Source: a virus
IMG/VR virus record: IMGVR_UViG_3300047408_000224
Location: 1 to 41,305 of that record
Length of the DNA: 41,305 nucleotides
Reading direction: 5' to 3' (one strand)
Shown here: one piece after another, positions 6,148 to 15,146 of the stretch
How the letters are laid out: each line of letters begins with the position of its first letter
How positions within the stretch are numbered: position 1 is the stretch's first letter
Translations under genes and position numbers: made by a program
The notes under the pieces: model-generated
Told to the model about the DNA's origin: nothing
The model's database searches: none
Seen by the model: the letters and a program-made list of their open reading frames with translations, nothing else

Positions 6148-6744
6148 TCACGAGAGCTGCAGGCTGAGGCTGAGGTCCACGACGCACCCGGACGGGAGCC
6201 CGGCAGAGAGTTCGACGCCGAGCGCATACACCTCATTGCCGCCGGCTACGAAGTCGCTGCTTCGGTCCGGGTTCGGGGTCGCGGTCAGCGAGCTCGCGGG
6301 GAGTCCGGTGGCGTACGACTCGACGATCGCCCCCGTGGTGGAGAGCGTGTAGGCGATCACGCCGGAGCCACCGCCGACGGTCATCGGGTAGAAGCCGAGA
6401 CTGAGCGTTGTCCCGGAGGAGACGGCGGTGCCGTTGACGGTGAGGACAACGCCGACGATCCACTTCTGGCCGTCGGGGATCACGCTCCCGGCGACCGGGA
6501 ACGTCAGGACGGGCTCGGTGGCGTTCGCGCCGGACGCGGCCTTGTAGGCGGTGCCGATGCCGTACACCCCTGCCGCGTCCGCATCGGTGAGACGGGCGGA
6601 GCCGATGATGTGGTTCGACAGGTACACACCCGCGGCACCAAGAGCCTTGATGACATCGGCGCCGTCGCCCCACCGCTGACGGCCGCGCGGGGCGCCGACG
6701 ATGAGTTGGCCGGTGCGATCGACTGGTGAGGCGTTGGCGGTCAT
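6148..6744 (-). CDS. Putative minor tail / receptor-binding protein
   Basis: 198 residues, beta-rich and Gly/Ser/Thr-rich with almost no charged helices, as in tail-fibre jelly-roll domains. The early segment (TGQLIVGAPRGRQRWG) may attach it to the tail tip; the last 120 residues could be the host-binding domain. No motif identifies it further. The start overlaps the preceding tail gene by four bases. It is the last gene before the lysis cassette, where actinophage receptor-binding proteins commonly lie. Confidence 0.6.
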   Translation of the reverse strand: MTANASPVDRTGQLIVGAPRGRQRWGDGADVIKALGAAGVYLSNHIIGSARLTDADAAGVYGIGTAYKAASGANATEPVLTFPVAGSVIPDGQKWIVGVVLTVNGTAVSSGTTLSLGFYPMTVGGGSGVIAYTLSTTGAIVESYATGLPASSLTATPNPDRSSDFVAGGNEVYALGVELSAGLPSGCVVDLSLSLQLS

Positions 6745-7355
6745 ACCGACACCTGCCAGGAGATCCCGTCAAGGCAGACGACCGTGCCCTGCAGGAGCGG
6801 GTCGCCAGGCGGGTTGGTGTGCGTGTCCCCGGCGAACGTCATGTCCAGCAGCGTCCCGAACCCGCGCGGGTCCGAGATCCCCTGAGTGCCGGCGAGCAAC
6901 TCGGAGCCGAGCCAGCCGGTCTCGCTGAGGTCGAGATCCTCACCGAGCTGCAGATGCTGCTCGCGCGCCGGCGCGAAAGTCGCGGGAAGCCAGATGAACA
7001 TGACGTACTGCGAGGTGCCGCTCTCGGCGTGCGTGTCCCCTGGGGCGCCGTACGTGTTCGCGTCAGCGAGGCGGTCGATGTCGAACTCCATGCAGCCGCC
7101 GAGCTGCACCTCGTCGCGGTCGAGTCGGAACCGTGGTGTGTAGTCGCTCGCGGTGAGGTCGTTGTACGTGTCGTCGTCACCGAACCGCAGGCCTGGGATG
7201 TTCTTGGTGCCTTTCCAGAACGGGGCGAGGTAGTAGCCGAGCGGCTGCCACGGCATGACCGAGGTGTCGGTCTCTCGGATCTCGAGCCGACGGAGACGCT
7301 CCTCGTGGTCGTTGACCACCTGGCCGCCGTCCATCGGTACGCCGTCGACCCTCAC
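6741..7355 (-). CDS. Putative minor tail protein
   Basis: 204 residues. The first 30 contain a short charged helix (NDHEERLRRLEIRET), a common attachment or trimerisation element in tail-tip proteins. The rest is beta-rich with many aromatics, suggesting a compact jelly-roll or carbohydrate-binding fold. Starts and stops overlap both neighbours by four bases. No family recognised. Confidence 0.6.
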   Translation of the reverse strand: MRVDGVPMDGGQVVNDHEERLRRLEIRETDTSVMPWQPLGYYLAPFWKGTKNIPGLRFGDDDTYNDLTASDYTPRFRLDRDEVQLGGCMEFDIDRLADANTYGAPGDTHAESGTSQYVMFIWLPATFAPAREQHLQLGEDLDLSETGWLGSELLAGTQGISDPRGFGTLLDMTFAGDTHTNPPGDPLLQGTVVCLDGISWQVSV

Positions 7356-9058
7356 TGCTCATCACCGCCGATGTCTTCGTCGTCGACGAGGGATGGCACG
7401 ACGGTGAGCGATGTGATCGTGTCGCGGACCTTCCCGGTTTCCTTCACCGAGGCGGCCATGATCCGGGCGGCGATCTCCCGGTTGAGGTAGCCCTCCTTCA
7501 CGCCGGCGGTGATGGTGTCGCCGATGCCGAAGTCGCGGAGTAGCCGTCTGCCCTGGAGGCTGTCGGGCTTCATCTTGATGTCGTAGGCGTGCAGGGGCAC
7601 CCCGTACGCCTTGATGATCGCCGCGGCGATCTCCTCCAGTGCCGTGGTGTCGGACGGGTCGACCTTCAGCTGCGTCGCGACCCATCGCACGTAGACGCCC
7701 CGCTGACGGCTGGACAGCGCATGGAAGCGCGTCACGCGCGGGTGGCCGCCGTCGCCGAGGACGTGCGCGTGCGTGACGAAGGCCGACGGGGTGAGCTTGA
7801 ACCCGGTGAGGTTCTCCAGGCCGTAGCCACACTGCAGCACCACGGCGTCCGCGCCCGTGGTGCGGTCGGTGCCCTGGCGGTCGTAGCTGTTCAGGACCAT
7901 GTAGTCGGGGTACGCGTCGGGGTCCTCGACGTCGAGCACGTCGACCGAGATGTCGGGGGCTGCGACGCCTTGGGCGAGCTGCTTCATGTCGCCAAACACC
8001 TCATCGCCGCGGCCGACCTTCACGCGGGCGTCGTGCTCGGTTGAGGCCTCGCCGTCACGAATGCCAAGCGGGGCTACGAAGCGGGCGTCCTGCTCCGGTG
8101 TGTTGTTCGCCGCGTCGCGTAGGAGGCGCATGCCGCGGTAGTCGACGGGGAGCTTGCCGTCGAAGCTGCTCGTCGGGTCTATCGCCTCGTCACCGTCGCG
8201 GACGTAGTGGGCCTGCATCCGGTCGACATCGACCGCGCTCATCGTCACCGTCTTCGTCTCGGCGTCCCACGAGGTCTCGATCGGAGCCCACAGCGCGGGG
8301 ACGCCGTTGAGGCGGATGAACAGCCGGTACAGGTAGTCGTTCGCGCCCGAGTCAAACAGGGCGGCGGCCCCGTCGCACACGCTGATCGTGACCTTGCCCG
8401 AACGCTGGTCACTCTTCGCGAGGTCGAGCTGGACAGCGGTGCGACTGCGGACCCACTGCACGACATGGGCCGGGGTTTCGGTCTCGAGGTCGTGGTGCGT
8501 GGTGATCGCGACCTCGAACCCGCTGCGGGCCGGGTCACCGCCGCCGCCACCGCCGGCACCGGCCCCTTCGGTGTCGCCGTAGAAGCCGACGGACGGGAAG
8601 TCGCTGGTCGCGCTGCCGGAGCCGAACGGGTCTGCCGGGGCACTCAGCCCCGTGGCGTCCTGGTAGTACTGCGGCGCCGTGACCGAGTGGTCGGGCGAGA
8701 AGAAGTAGTACTGCAGGCCGGCGCCGCCGCCCTCGTCGGGCGGGAGGATCGCGAGGTGGTACCAGTCGCCCGCGACGATCGGCACCGATAGGCCAGGTGC
8801 TGCCGCCCATGAGTTGACAGCGAGTCCGCTGGTGACCGGTGCCGAGCCGAGAAGCGCGTCCGGCAGTCCGGCGTTGTCCGAGTAGATCTCGAGGTTCAGC
8901 ATCGTCGAGTCGAGGGACTCGCCGATTCTGAAGAACAGGGTGCCGATGGTGTCTGTCGCGAGCGCCTGGAACTTGAACGCGGTCTGCTTGCCGTCGGGGC
9001 ATCCGCTTCCGTAGCCGGGGTCTGAGTAGACGGTGGTGTCGCCGATGATGACGGTCAT
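7352..9058 (-). CDS. Tail-tip (Tal/baseplate-hub-like) protein with N-terminal beta domain
   Basis: 568 residues. ATG 9058 overlaps the Dit stop. Residues 1-165 read as a galactose-binding-like beta sandwich (FKFQALATDTIGTLFFRI, WYHLAILPPDEGGG). A Gly-rich linker (AGAGGGGGG, about 170-180) leads into a long region resembling siphovirus tail-hub proteins with beta-alpha modules (VQLDLAKSDQRSGKVTISVC, YDIKMKPDSLQGRRLLRDFG) and an acidic end. It should sit below Dit at the tail tip and act in adsorption or DNA channel opening. The apparent fusion of a carbohydrate-binding-like head to the hub is the notable point; domain identities are my reading. Confidence 0.65.
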   Translation of the reverse strand: MTVIIGDTTVYSDPGYGSGCPDGKQTAFKFQALATDTIGTLFFRIGESLDSTMLNLEIYSDNAGLPDALLGSAPVTSGLAVNSWAAAPGLSVPIVAGDWYHLAILPPDEGGGAGLQYYFFSPDHSVTAPQYYQDATGLSAPADPFGSGSATSDFPSVGFYGDTEGAGAGGGGGGDPARSGFEVAITTHHDLETETPAHVVQWVRSRTAVQLDLAKSDQRSGKVTISVCDGAAALFDSGANDYLYRLFIRLNGVPALWAPIETSWDAETKTVTMSAVDVDRMQAHYVRDGDEAIDPTSSFDGKLPVDYRGMRLLRDAANNTPEQDARFVAPLGIRDGEASTEHDARVKVGRGDEVFGDMKQLAQGVAAPDISVDVLDVEDPDAYPDYMVLNSYDRQGTDRTTGADAVVLQCGYGLENLTGFKLTPSAFVTHAHVLGDGGHPRVTRFHALSSRQRGVYVRWVATQLKVDPSDTTALEEIAAAIIKAYGVPLHAYDIKMKPDSLQGRRLLRDFGIGDTITAGVKEGYLNREIAARIMAASVKETGKVRDTITSLTVVPSLVDDEDIGGDEQ

Positions 9059-9930
9059 CGGGACGCGTGCCTCCACGTCATCGTCCACGAGCCGCCCGTG
9101 ACCTTGATGCCGTTGTCGCCGGGCTTCAGGCCGGGGATGAGCTCGTCCCACCAGTCCGTGTTGGCCGAGTCGAAGTAGCCCTCCGCGCTGTCGGTGCCGA
9201 TGAGCAGGCCGCGGGGGCGGAAGCTGATCGTGACCGTGCCAGCCGGGACGTCGCGAAGCCAAAGGTCCGCGTGCCCCGCGGAGGTCATCACCGCGAGGTT
9301 CTCCAGGTGGATGTCGCCGCCGCTGGTGACGATCTGGAACGTCGGGTCGGTGTTCGCGAGGCCTTCGTTTGTGGCGGTCACGGTGTCGCCGTCGTCGCCG
9401 GTGATCGACTCGGGATCACCGGCGACGTAGAAGCGGGCATCCATCAGTCGGAGGGAGAGGCGATGCGGCTGCTGGAAAGGCAGGCGGAACCCCTCGACAC
9501 GATTGAACCGGCCGGTCGGCTCCATGCCGATCACACGCGCCTGGTACTGCCAAACGATGTCGCTGTACGCCGTGTGCGGCGTGAGCAGCATCGTGCCGAG
9601 ACGGTCGCGGTCCTGGAACGCATGCCGAAGCTGCCCCGCGGTCGTGCGAAGCAGCTGCGGGCTCTTCGCCTGCACCAAGAGCGGGTAGACAATCGTCTTG
9701 CCGCCTTCCTCCGACGGCAGCGGCGCGTCGCCCGGCTGACCGATCAGCGCCTGGACGTTGTTGTCGGCGTCCGGCAGCGAGTAGAACCCCGCCGGGTCAC
9801 CCATCGTCACGATGACGTCCTCCGAGTGCGTCCACCCAGGGTTGATCGGTGGAGCGGTCGAGCCGTCCGCAGCCGTCCAGCCGTGGGAGGCCTCCTCGCA
9901 CGGGGGGCCGTCACTGATCGCGTAGGTCAT
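9055..9930 (-). CDS. Distal tail protein (Dit-like)
   Basis: 291 residues, directly after the tape-measure gene as Dit always is. The N-terminal part has YPLLVQAKSPQLLRTTAGQL followed by FRLPFQQPHRLSLRL, like the first beta domain of Dit/gp-type actinophage minor tail proteins. The C-terminal half is a second beta sandwich (NTDPTFQIVTSGGDIHLENL). It would form the hexameric ring joining tail tube to tip. Single-base overlap with the tape measure. Confidence 0.75.
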   Translation of the reverse strand: MTYAISDGPPCEEASHGWTAADGSTAPPINPGWTHSEDVIVTMGDPAGFYSLPDADNNVQALIGQPGDAPLPSEEGGKTIVYPLLVQAKSPQLLRTTAGQLRHAFQDRDRLGTMLLTPHTAYSDIVWQYQARVIGMEPTGRFNRVEGFRLPFQQPHRLSLRLMDARFYVAGDPESITGDDGDTVTATNEGLANTDPTFQIVTSGGDIHLENLAVMTSAGHADLWLRDVPAGTVTISFRPRGLLIGTDSAEGYFDSANTDWWDELIPGLKPGDNGIKVTGGSWTMTWRHASR

Positions 9931-12467
9931 CAGAACTTCCCGTAGCTGCGGATGAGCTCGCCGAACTGGACCGCCGCGTCACGCGGATCGGCGGTGCCAC
10001 CGTCGGCGCCCTTGATGTGCACGTCGATGTCCTGCGAGACGTGCGTGACAGCGCCGTCCTGACGGATCGACTGGTTCGACGTCTGCGCGATAGCCGGGCC
10101 CGCCGCGAGGACCGGGGTCGCAAGCGCCGCGACCGCAGCGGTACCGAGGCCCTTCGCGCCGGCGTCCAGGCCGAGCTGCAGGCCCTTGGTGATGTTCCGG
10201 CCGAACCCCTCGAACACCGTTGACGGGGACTTGATCCCGAGGACGTGCTTGAACGCGCCGATCGGTGAGGTCGCGACGTCCTTGATCGTGTTCAGGAGGT
10301 CGCCGGCCTTGTTCTTGATGCCCTTGATCAGGCCGCTGATGAGGTCTTCGCCGGCCTTCAGCATCTTCGGCACCAGCCCGGCGAGGAACGTGAGGACGTC
10401 CCCGAACGTCGAGGTGAAGATCTCTAGGACGCCGCCGATCGCCCTGGTGAGCTTCGCGAGCCACCCGCTCAGCGTGGTGCTGATCGTGATCATCCTGGCG
10501 AGCAGGTTGAGGATCGGGGTGAGGATCGGGGCGGCGATCTCGCCGAGGCGGATGAAGTAGCCGAGGACCGCGAACAGGAACTTCCCGAACGCCAGGGCGA
10601 ACGGAACGGCGACCGCGAGGAACTCGCGGATCTCCTTCCGACCGTTGGCGCTGTTCGCCCACGCCGCGAGATGGTTGGCGGCGGTGGCGATCGACTGCGC
10701 GAACGACCGCCCGGCGGGGTCGGCGGCGACGAAGAACGCGAGCATCACGCGGGCGATGGCGCCGAACACGCTGAGCCACACGCGGAGATCACCGACGAGG
10801 GAGGAGATGATCCCGCCGACACCGCCCGAGCGGGCGGCGACGTCGGCGAGGTATCCGGCCAACGCCTGAATGCCCTGCACCACGAAGGGGAGGGCGGCCA
10901 CGGCGATGTTCAGGAGGATCGTGAAGAGCGACAGCAGCGCGCTCGTGACCGGGCCCGCCAACTGCGTGGCAGCAGCGGTCAGCGCGATGATCGCCGCGAT
11001 CGTCGTCGGCTTCGCGAGCTCGGCGGCTAGCTGCTTGAACGCGCCGCCCATCACTGCGCCGAGACGCGTGAAGATCGCGCGCAGCGGCGAGATCGCGGGG
11101 GCGTAACGCTCGAGGGCGTCGGCGATCCCGCCGATCAGCGCCTGGACGCCGGGCCCGAACGTGTCGGACAGGATCGTGCGGACCTGACGGATGACGTCGA
11201 GGAGCTTCTTCTCAGCTCCGTTCAGCTGGGTCGTGAGCGCGGTGACCTTCGCCACCCCCGTGGCGACTGCCGGGTCACGCATCGCCGTGGCGAGCTGCTG
11301 CTGCGCGTCACGAACACCGCGGAGCGCGGCCGCATACTGCGTCGACGCGGCAATGCCCTGCTCCTGGAACGCGAGGTTCGTCGCCCGTGCACGGTGGAGG
11401 TTCGTCTCCGCCGACGACACACCATCCGTTGCCTCGCGCTCACGGAGGCGGGCATCACGGACGTTGAGGATGAGGTGCTCGAGCTGCAGCTCATCCGCCT
11501 GGCCGAGGTTCGCCCCGGCGCCCTTCAGGCCCTGCGTGAGCGCCGCCGCGTTGAAGTTGATGTCGACGTTCGTGAACTTCGCGAACAGGTCGCTGATCGA
11601 GCCGCCCGTGAGGCCGGCCTGTGCCCGGAACTCCTTCAGGGCGAGAATCGCGTCCTTGATCCCGAGCGCCGCCTCCTCACGGGAGAGCGTCGCGCGCTCG
11701 AGCGTCAGCTCCGCAGTGGTCGCCGCGGCCGCGGCGTCGGCCATCTCCCGGTACGCCTGCACGGCGGCCTGCTGCAGCCGCACGTGTGCATCGGCGAGGC
11801 CCTGGGTCGCGGCTGCCCGCTGATCTGCGGCGGCAGCGGCCGCCTGGTCGCCCTGGGCGGACTGCTGTGCCTGCTCGGTCTTCGCGGCGTCCTCGGCCTT
11901 CAGGACCCCGAACACCTTGGCGAGCGACAGTGCAGCCCCCACTGCGAGCAGCACCGCAGGGCCGAGCGCGCCGGCGAACCCGATGGCGAGCGCCCCGACA
12001 GCGGCCACGGCCCCCGCAGCCGACGCCGCGAGAGCACCGAGCGCGCCGACGAGCGTGACACCGACCGCGACAGCAAGCGCTGCAGCCCCGGCCGTGGCCG
12101 GGTTCAAAGCACCGCTCAGCCCACCGAGACTCGTCCGCAGGCCACCGATCCCGCCGCCCGCGCCACCCGCGGACACGGCGAGTTCCTCAAGGGAACCGGC
12201 GGCACGAGCGACGTCACCAGCGATGTTGGCCAGCGACGACTTGTCGACGTCGACCTTGATGTTGACGTCCTTCGCGCTCAACGCAGTGACCGCCGCCGCG
12301 ATCTCCGAGAGCTTCGCGAGCGCCGCACCGTCGTTGATATCGACGGTCGGGTTCGCCTCCTCCTGATCCAGAGCGGCGAGCTCCGCCGCGAACTCGGCGA
12401 GGGACCGCTCCCCATCCCCTGCGTCTCCTTCGATCCTGAGCAGCAGGCTTGCGACGCTGTCCGCCAT
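9930..12467 (-). CDS. Tape measure protein
   Basis: 845 residues, by far the longest gene. It has coiled-coil stretches (about 1-110 and 200-420, Ala/Gln-rich), several long hydrophobic segments (about 125-190 and 480-560) and the usual C-terminal region with VKHVLGIKSPS-like wording (GAFKHVLGIKSPSTVFEGFG), a hallmark of phage tape measures. At roughly 0.15 nm per residue the tail would be near 125 nm, a siphovirus with a moderate tail. No lysozyme or peptidase motif was noticed inside it. Confidence 0.95.
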   Translation of the reverse strand: MADSVASLLLRIEGDAGDGERSLAEFAAELAALDQEEANPTVDINDGAALAKLSEIAAAVTALSAKDVNIKVDVDKSSLANIAGDVARAAGSLEELAVSAGGAGGGIGGLRTSLGGLSGALNPATAGAAALAVAVGVTLVGALGALAASAAGAVAAVGALAIGFAGALGPAVLLAVGAALSLAKVFGVLKAEDAAKTEQAQQSAQGDQAAAAAADQRAAATQGLADAHVRLQQAAVQAYREMADAAAAATTAELTLERATLSREEAALGIKDAILALKEFRAQAGLTGGSISDLFAKFTNVDINFNAAALTQGLKGAGANLGQADELQLEHLILNVRDARLREREATDGVSSAETNLHRARATNLAFQEQGIAASTQYAAALRGVRDAQQQLATAMRDPAVATGVAKVTALTTQLNGAEKKLLDVIRQVRTILSDTFGPGVQALIGGIADALERYAPAISPLRAIFTRLGAVMGGAFKQLAAELAKPTTIAAIIALTAAATQLAGPVTSALLSLFTILLNIAVAALPFVVQGIQALAGYLADVAARSGGVGGIISSLVGDLRVWLSVFGAIARVMLAFFVAADPAGRSFAQSIATAANHLAAWANSANGRKEIREFLAVAVPFALAFGKFLFAVLGYFIRLGEIAAPILTPILNLLARMITISTTLSGWLAKLTRAIGGVLEIFTSTFGDVLTFLAGLVPKMLKAGEDLISGLIKGIKNKAGDLLNTIKDVATSPIGAFKHVLGIKSPSTVFEGFGRNITKGLQLGLDAGAKGLGTAAVAALATPVLAAGPAIAQTSNQSIRQDGAVTHVSQDIDVHIKGADGGTADPRDAAVQFGELIRSYGKF

Positions 12468-12487
12468 GAGCGATCCCCTCCCTTCGT

Positions 12488-13137
12488 CTACTCGGTCAGC
12501 TGCGACTCGTGCACCGGGAACGGGGCCTTGACCTCGCGTTCCACGAACGGATTCAGCGCCCGAACGGTGTCCGTGTCCCGGGCGTTGTGCATCAGCACCA
12601 TCCGCTCGTACTGGTCCTCCTCCGCAACGCGGACGAGCTCCTCAAGGCGCGGCAGAGTCGCGCCCTCCTCGATCTCTACGTTGGGTCGCTCGTCGTCGAG
12701 GCAGTCACGGGACCATCCCCATTGCTGCCAGGCGAGACGGGCAAGGCGGGCGTCGTTGAGGCGGGGATCGTCGTCTGTTGCGCGTTGGCCATCGCCCCCA
12801 CGAGCCCGGCGATCTTTCCCAGGCGACGCAGCCCACCGACGAGGATGGCCTTCTCGAACGCGGCGGCGATCTGGTCGGTGTCCGGCGACTGGTCGTGCGA
12901 GTCGACGTACTCCTCCGCGTCGGCCGCTTCCTTGGACCCGTACCCCTCCCACTTCCACAGGGGGACCTTCTCCTCCAGGGCCGGGATCAGGACGCTGAGG
13001 ATGCGGTAGGACTCCTCGTCGAACTGGTTCGACAGGATCTTCCCGATGTCCCCGGGCTTCAGGCGGTGCTTCAGCCGGCCGATCTTCTGCGGCACGACGG
13101 GGAGCAGCTCGCCGCACAGGCGAATCGTGTCGGTCAT
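12488..13137 (-). CDS. Tail assembly chaperone, -1 frameshift product (G-T)
   Basis: This is the longer product of a programmed -1 frameshift. Translation starts at 13137, reads 108 codons to Lys108 at the slippery heptamer 12820-12814, slips back one base and continues to the stop at 12488, giving 216 residues. The second frame has no start of its own in a sensible place. It encodes the usual T-domain wording (RLARLAWQQWGWSRD), absent from the short product. As in lambda gpG/gpGT, the long form should bind the tape measure and recruit tail tube protein. It lies exactly between the major tail protein and the tape measure. Confidence 0.88.
12676..13137 (-). CDS. Tail assembly chaperone, unshifted product (G)
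   Basis: 153 residues when no frameshift occurs. The N-terminal domain (about 1-110, KIGRLKHRLKPGDIGKIL, LPVLIPALEEKVPLW-like region) is shared with the long product. The C-terminal 45 residues are low-complexity Thr/Ser/Pro/Gly, typical of an out-of-frame extension. Start overlaps the major tail protein stop by one base. Confidence 0.85.
   Translation of the reverse strand: MTDTIRLCGELLPVVPQKIGRLKHRLKPGDIGKILSNQFDEESYRILSVLIPALEEKVPLWKWEGYGSKEAADAEEYVDSHDQSPDTDQIAAAFEKAILVGGLRRLGKIAGLVGAMANAQQTTIPASTTPALPVSPGSNGDGPVTASTTSDPT
12814..12820 (-). promoter_or_regulatory. Slippery heptamer GGGAAAG for -1 frameshifting
   Basis: On the coding strand the heptamer is G GGA AAG with GGA and AAG exactly in the zero frame (codons 107-108 from 13137), the X XXY YYZ form. 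It is the same heptamer that lambda uses for gpG-gpGT. The downstream -1 frame is open for 108 codons. Confidence 0.9.
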
Positions 13138-13844
13138 CAGGTGATCGCGATCACGGAGCCGGGGGTCTCCCAGACGTGGAAGCCATGCTCGAGGCCGGCC
13201 GCGAGCGTCGGCTCCGCGACCGAGGAGAGCTTCACCGCACCCGACACCGGGGAGCCCTTCTTGAACTGCAGCTTCGTGCTGTCCGTGGAGAGACGGACGA
13301 GGGGGAACACGATCGCGTACATCGCCGGCCGGAACGGGCCCGCGACGCCCTCACGGATGAGGCCGACGGTCGAGGAGTCCGGCCGGTAGCCGACGAGCGC
13401 GAGCCGGTACTCGCGAAGGGAGTCGTAGAGGCCGAACCCGACCTTCGTCTGCGGCGCCTTGTTCGTCGCGCCGGCAATCGCGGTCTCGTCGGTCGTGTTC
13501 TCCATGATCTGCACGGTGAACTTGCCGAGCGACCCGAAGTTCACGGTCGTGTCGCGGGTGATCTTCGACACCTGCTCGAAGAGTTCCCCGTTGACGTTGT
13601 CGTACTCGATGCCCGCGGTCTCGCGGCCATGGTCGTACTCGTGGGCGTCGGCGGCGAGCCCGCCGTACTTCCAGCCGTCGACGGGCTGGTAGATGCCCGA
13701 GCCGTCGCGGATGCCGGACACGACCGAGTACAGGTCGTCGACGTCGGCGATGTCGACGTCCGCGGGGTCGGCCAGCAGGACGTTGAACGGCCCGATGAGG
13801 GCCTCTGCGGGATCGTAGGGGTGGCGGCCTCCGGTGAGAGCCAT
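13137..13844 (-). CDS. Major tail protein
   Basis: 235 residues. Acidic, beta-rich protein with NVLLADPADVDIADVDDLYS near the start and a repeated pattern of beta strands (VNFGSLGKFTVQIME, AMYAIVFPLVRLS). It fits the tail-tube fold by size and by sitting directly before the tail chaperones. It should polymerise around the tape measure. GAGTAG stop of the upstream small gene is three bases away. Confidence 0.8.
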   Translation of the reverse strand: MALTGGRHPYDPAEALIGPFNVLLADPADVDIADVDDLYSVVSGIRDGSGIYQPVDGWKYGGLAADAHEYDHGRETAGIEYDNVNGELFEQVSKITRDTTVNFGSLGKFTVQIMENTTDETAIAGATNKAPQTKVGFGLYDSLREYRLALVGYRPDSSTVGLIREGVAGPFRPAMYAIVFPLVRLSTDSTKLQFKKGSPVSGAVKLSSVAEPTLAAGLEHGFHVWETPGSVIAIT

Positions 13845-13847
13845 GGT

Positions 13848-14027
13848 CTACTCCTTCTCGGTGAGAGTGCGAAGCCGCACGCCCGTCTCGGCGAGACGCT
13901 CGTGCTGGCTCTTGGTCAGGGACTGGGCGGAGCCGCCACGCGTGAGCGTGACGCCGTCGACCTTGGCTCTTGCCGGGTTCACCGGCGAGTCGACCAGGGC
14001 GACCTTGATCGTCTTCGGGGAAGTCAT
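13848..14027 (-). CDS. Small tail-module protein
   Basis: 59 residues, basic at the start (MTSPKTIKVALVDSPVNPAR) and helical at the end (SQHERLAETGVRLRTL). It overlaps the tail terminator gene by four bases and precedes the major tail protein by three. The KVALVD...LT.SQ..RL form suggests a small bihelical adaptor. Function unknown. Confidence 0.7.
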   Translation of the reverse strand: MTSPKTIKVALVDSPVNPARAKVDGVTLTRGGSAQSLTKSQHERLAETGVRLRTLTEKE

Positions 14028-14464
14028 CGGGCCTCCAAGGCCTCGGCGATGGTCAGGGTCATCTCGACCTGGCGGGCGATGCCGCCGTCCTCGTACTGGA
14101 CCTCCCCTTGGTAGGGGGCGTCGTAGAAGCGCGAGGCGCGGTCGACGCGCTGGCCGAGGGTGCGATCGAGGCCGAGAGCGGTGGAGAGTTCGTCGACCAT
14201 CTCGTTCAGCTGGGTCTCCGCCGTGTCGGCGGGCTCCGGGCTGACGAGGAGCCACAGCTTTACCGTCCACACGCGGCAGATCTGCTGCTCGAAGATCGGG
14301 CCGAGGTCGTCGGGTGCGTCGTTGCGGACCTGGTCGCGGTCGACGAATCCGACGACGACCGGGAGGGTCTCGGTGATTGACGCGGGCTTCGTGTCGTAGG
14401 TGCTGGCGCCGGTGATCTCGGCTGCCCATGCTTCGACCGCGTTGCGGACTTCAGTGGTGGTCAT
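14024..14464 (-). CDS. Tail terminator-like protein
   Basis: 146 residues. EVRNAVEAWAAEITGAS at the start, a beta segment with WTVKLWLLVSPEPADTAE, and a C-terminal two-strand ending (RQVEMTLTIAEAL) match the alpha-beta layout of lambda gpU/tail terminator proteins in the same map position. It would stop tail polymerisation at tape-measure length and bind the neck. Confidence 0.65.
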   Translation of the reverse strand: MTTTEVRNAVEAWAAEITGASTYDTKPASITETLPVVVGFVDRDQVRNDAPDDLGPIFEQQICRVWTVKLWLLVSPEPADTAETQLNEMVDELSTALGLDRTLGQRVDRASRFYDAPYQGEVQYEDGGIARQVEMTLTIAEALEAR

Positions 14465-14667
14465 GCGCGCTGCCTCTCCGCCGCTCGCTGGACCTCGGCC
14501 ATGAACTCGTCGCCGATGCCGAGGGTGTCGAAGAGCTCGACCAGTGCGTCCACGTCGTCAGCAAGAACGACGCCGATCTCGGCCCGGTCGGTGCGGTGCT
14601 CGTAGACGATCCGAACAGCGCGCTGCAGTGCAGCGTGCCGTTCCCGGTACGTGTCGGGGTAGGGCAT
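14461..14667 (-). CDS. Small head-tail module protein
   Basis: 68 residues, almost wholly helical and charged (YRERHAALQRAVRIVYEHRTD, VLADDVDALVELFDTLGIGD). Overlaps the next gene by four bases and is 14 bases from the HK97 gp10-like gene. No recognised family. Confidence 0.65.
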   Translation of the reverse strand: MPYPDTYRERHAALQRAVRIVYEHRTDRAEIGVVLADDVDALVELFDTLGIGDEFMAEVQRAAERQRA

Positions 14668-14681
14668 GTGACCTCCGTGGG

Positions 14682-15146
14682 TCAGGCGATGCGGATGCTG
14701 ATGCTGCGACCGATCCGGGCCACGACCTCATGCGCGTCCCGCTCGATCTCCGGCAACGCCCCCGCGGCCCAGTCGCGCGCCGGATGGAACCCACGGACGG
14801 ACTTGCGGAAGATCGGTCGGCCACCAGGTCCAGGGAACCGCAGGGCCTTCGCGTTCACCGCGACGATCCGGCCGCGGTGCCCGACCCGGGTCACGCGGGC
14901 GTAGTCGTACCCGGACTTCGGGTCCACCGCCGACACGGTCACGACAGCGGTCGTGCCCGCAGCCTTCGCGGACACGCCGCGCGACAGGCGGCCGGTCTTG
15001 CGGAGCGCGTGCGCGGCGAAGATCAGCTCCGAGTCCGCGGCGGTCTCCCGGACGGCGTCCTCGATGTCACCGCGGAGTTGGGCTGCGGCGCGTTCGAACG
15101 CACCTGCAGCCTGTCGTCCGCCGACGAGCCGTGCCCGAGGGCTCAT
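14682..15146 (-). CDS. Neck / head-tail joining protein (HK97 gp10-like)
   Basis: 154 residues. A helical start (AAGAFERAAAQLRGDIEDAV, ALRKTGRLSRGV) leads to YARVTRVGHRG and a C-terminal GGRPIFRKSVRGFHPARDWA with amphipathic helix, the usual sequence layout of HK97 gp10 tail-completion proteins. It should join the connector to the tail terminator. Four-base overlap with the gene before it. Confidence 0.75.
   Translation of the reverse strand: MSPRARLVGGRQAAGAFERAAAQLRGDIEDAVRETAADSELIFAAHALRKTGRLSRGVSAKAAGTTAVVTVSAVDPKSGYDYARVTRVGHRGRIVAVNAKALRFPGPGGRPIFRKSVRGFHPARDWAAGALPEIERDAHEVVARIGRSISIRIA

Noticed and set aside
5249-6352. 367-codon plus-strand open frame opposite the collagen-like gene
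   Set aside because: The Gly-X-Y repeat on the minus strand explains the openness of the other frames; composition is low complexity.
11394-12998. 534-codon plus-strand open frame opposite the tape measure
   Set aside because: Shadow of the tape measure and tail chaperone genes; Arg/Gly-rich wording with no domain.
13275-13286. Further operator copy (ACGGACAGCACG, minus strand) in the major tail gene
   Set aside because: Only 10 of 12 bases match and it lies mid-gene, where codon constraint can produce it by chance.
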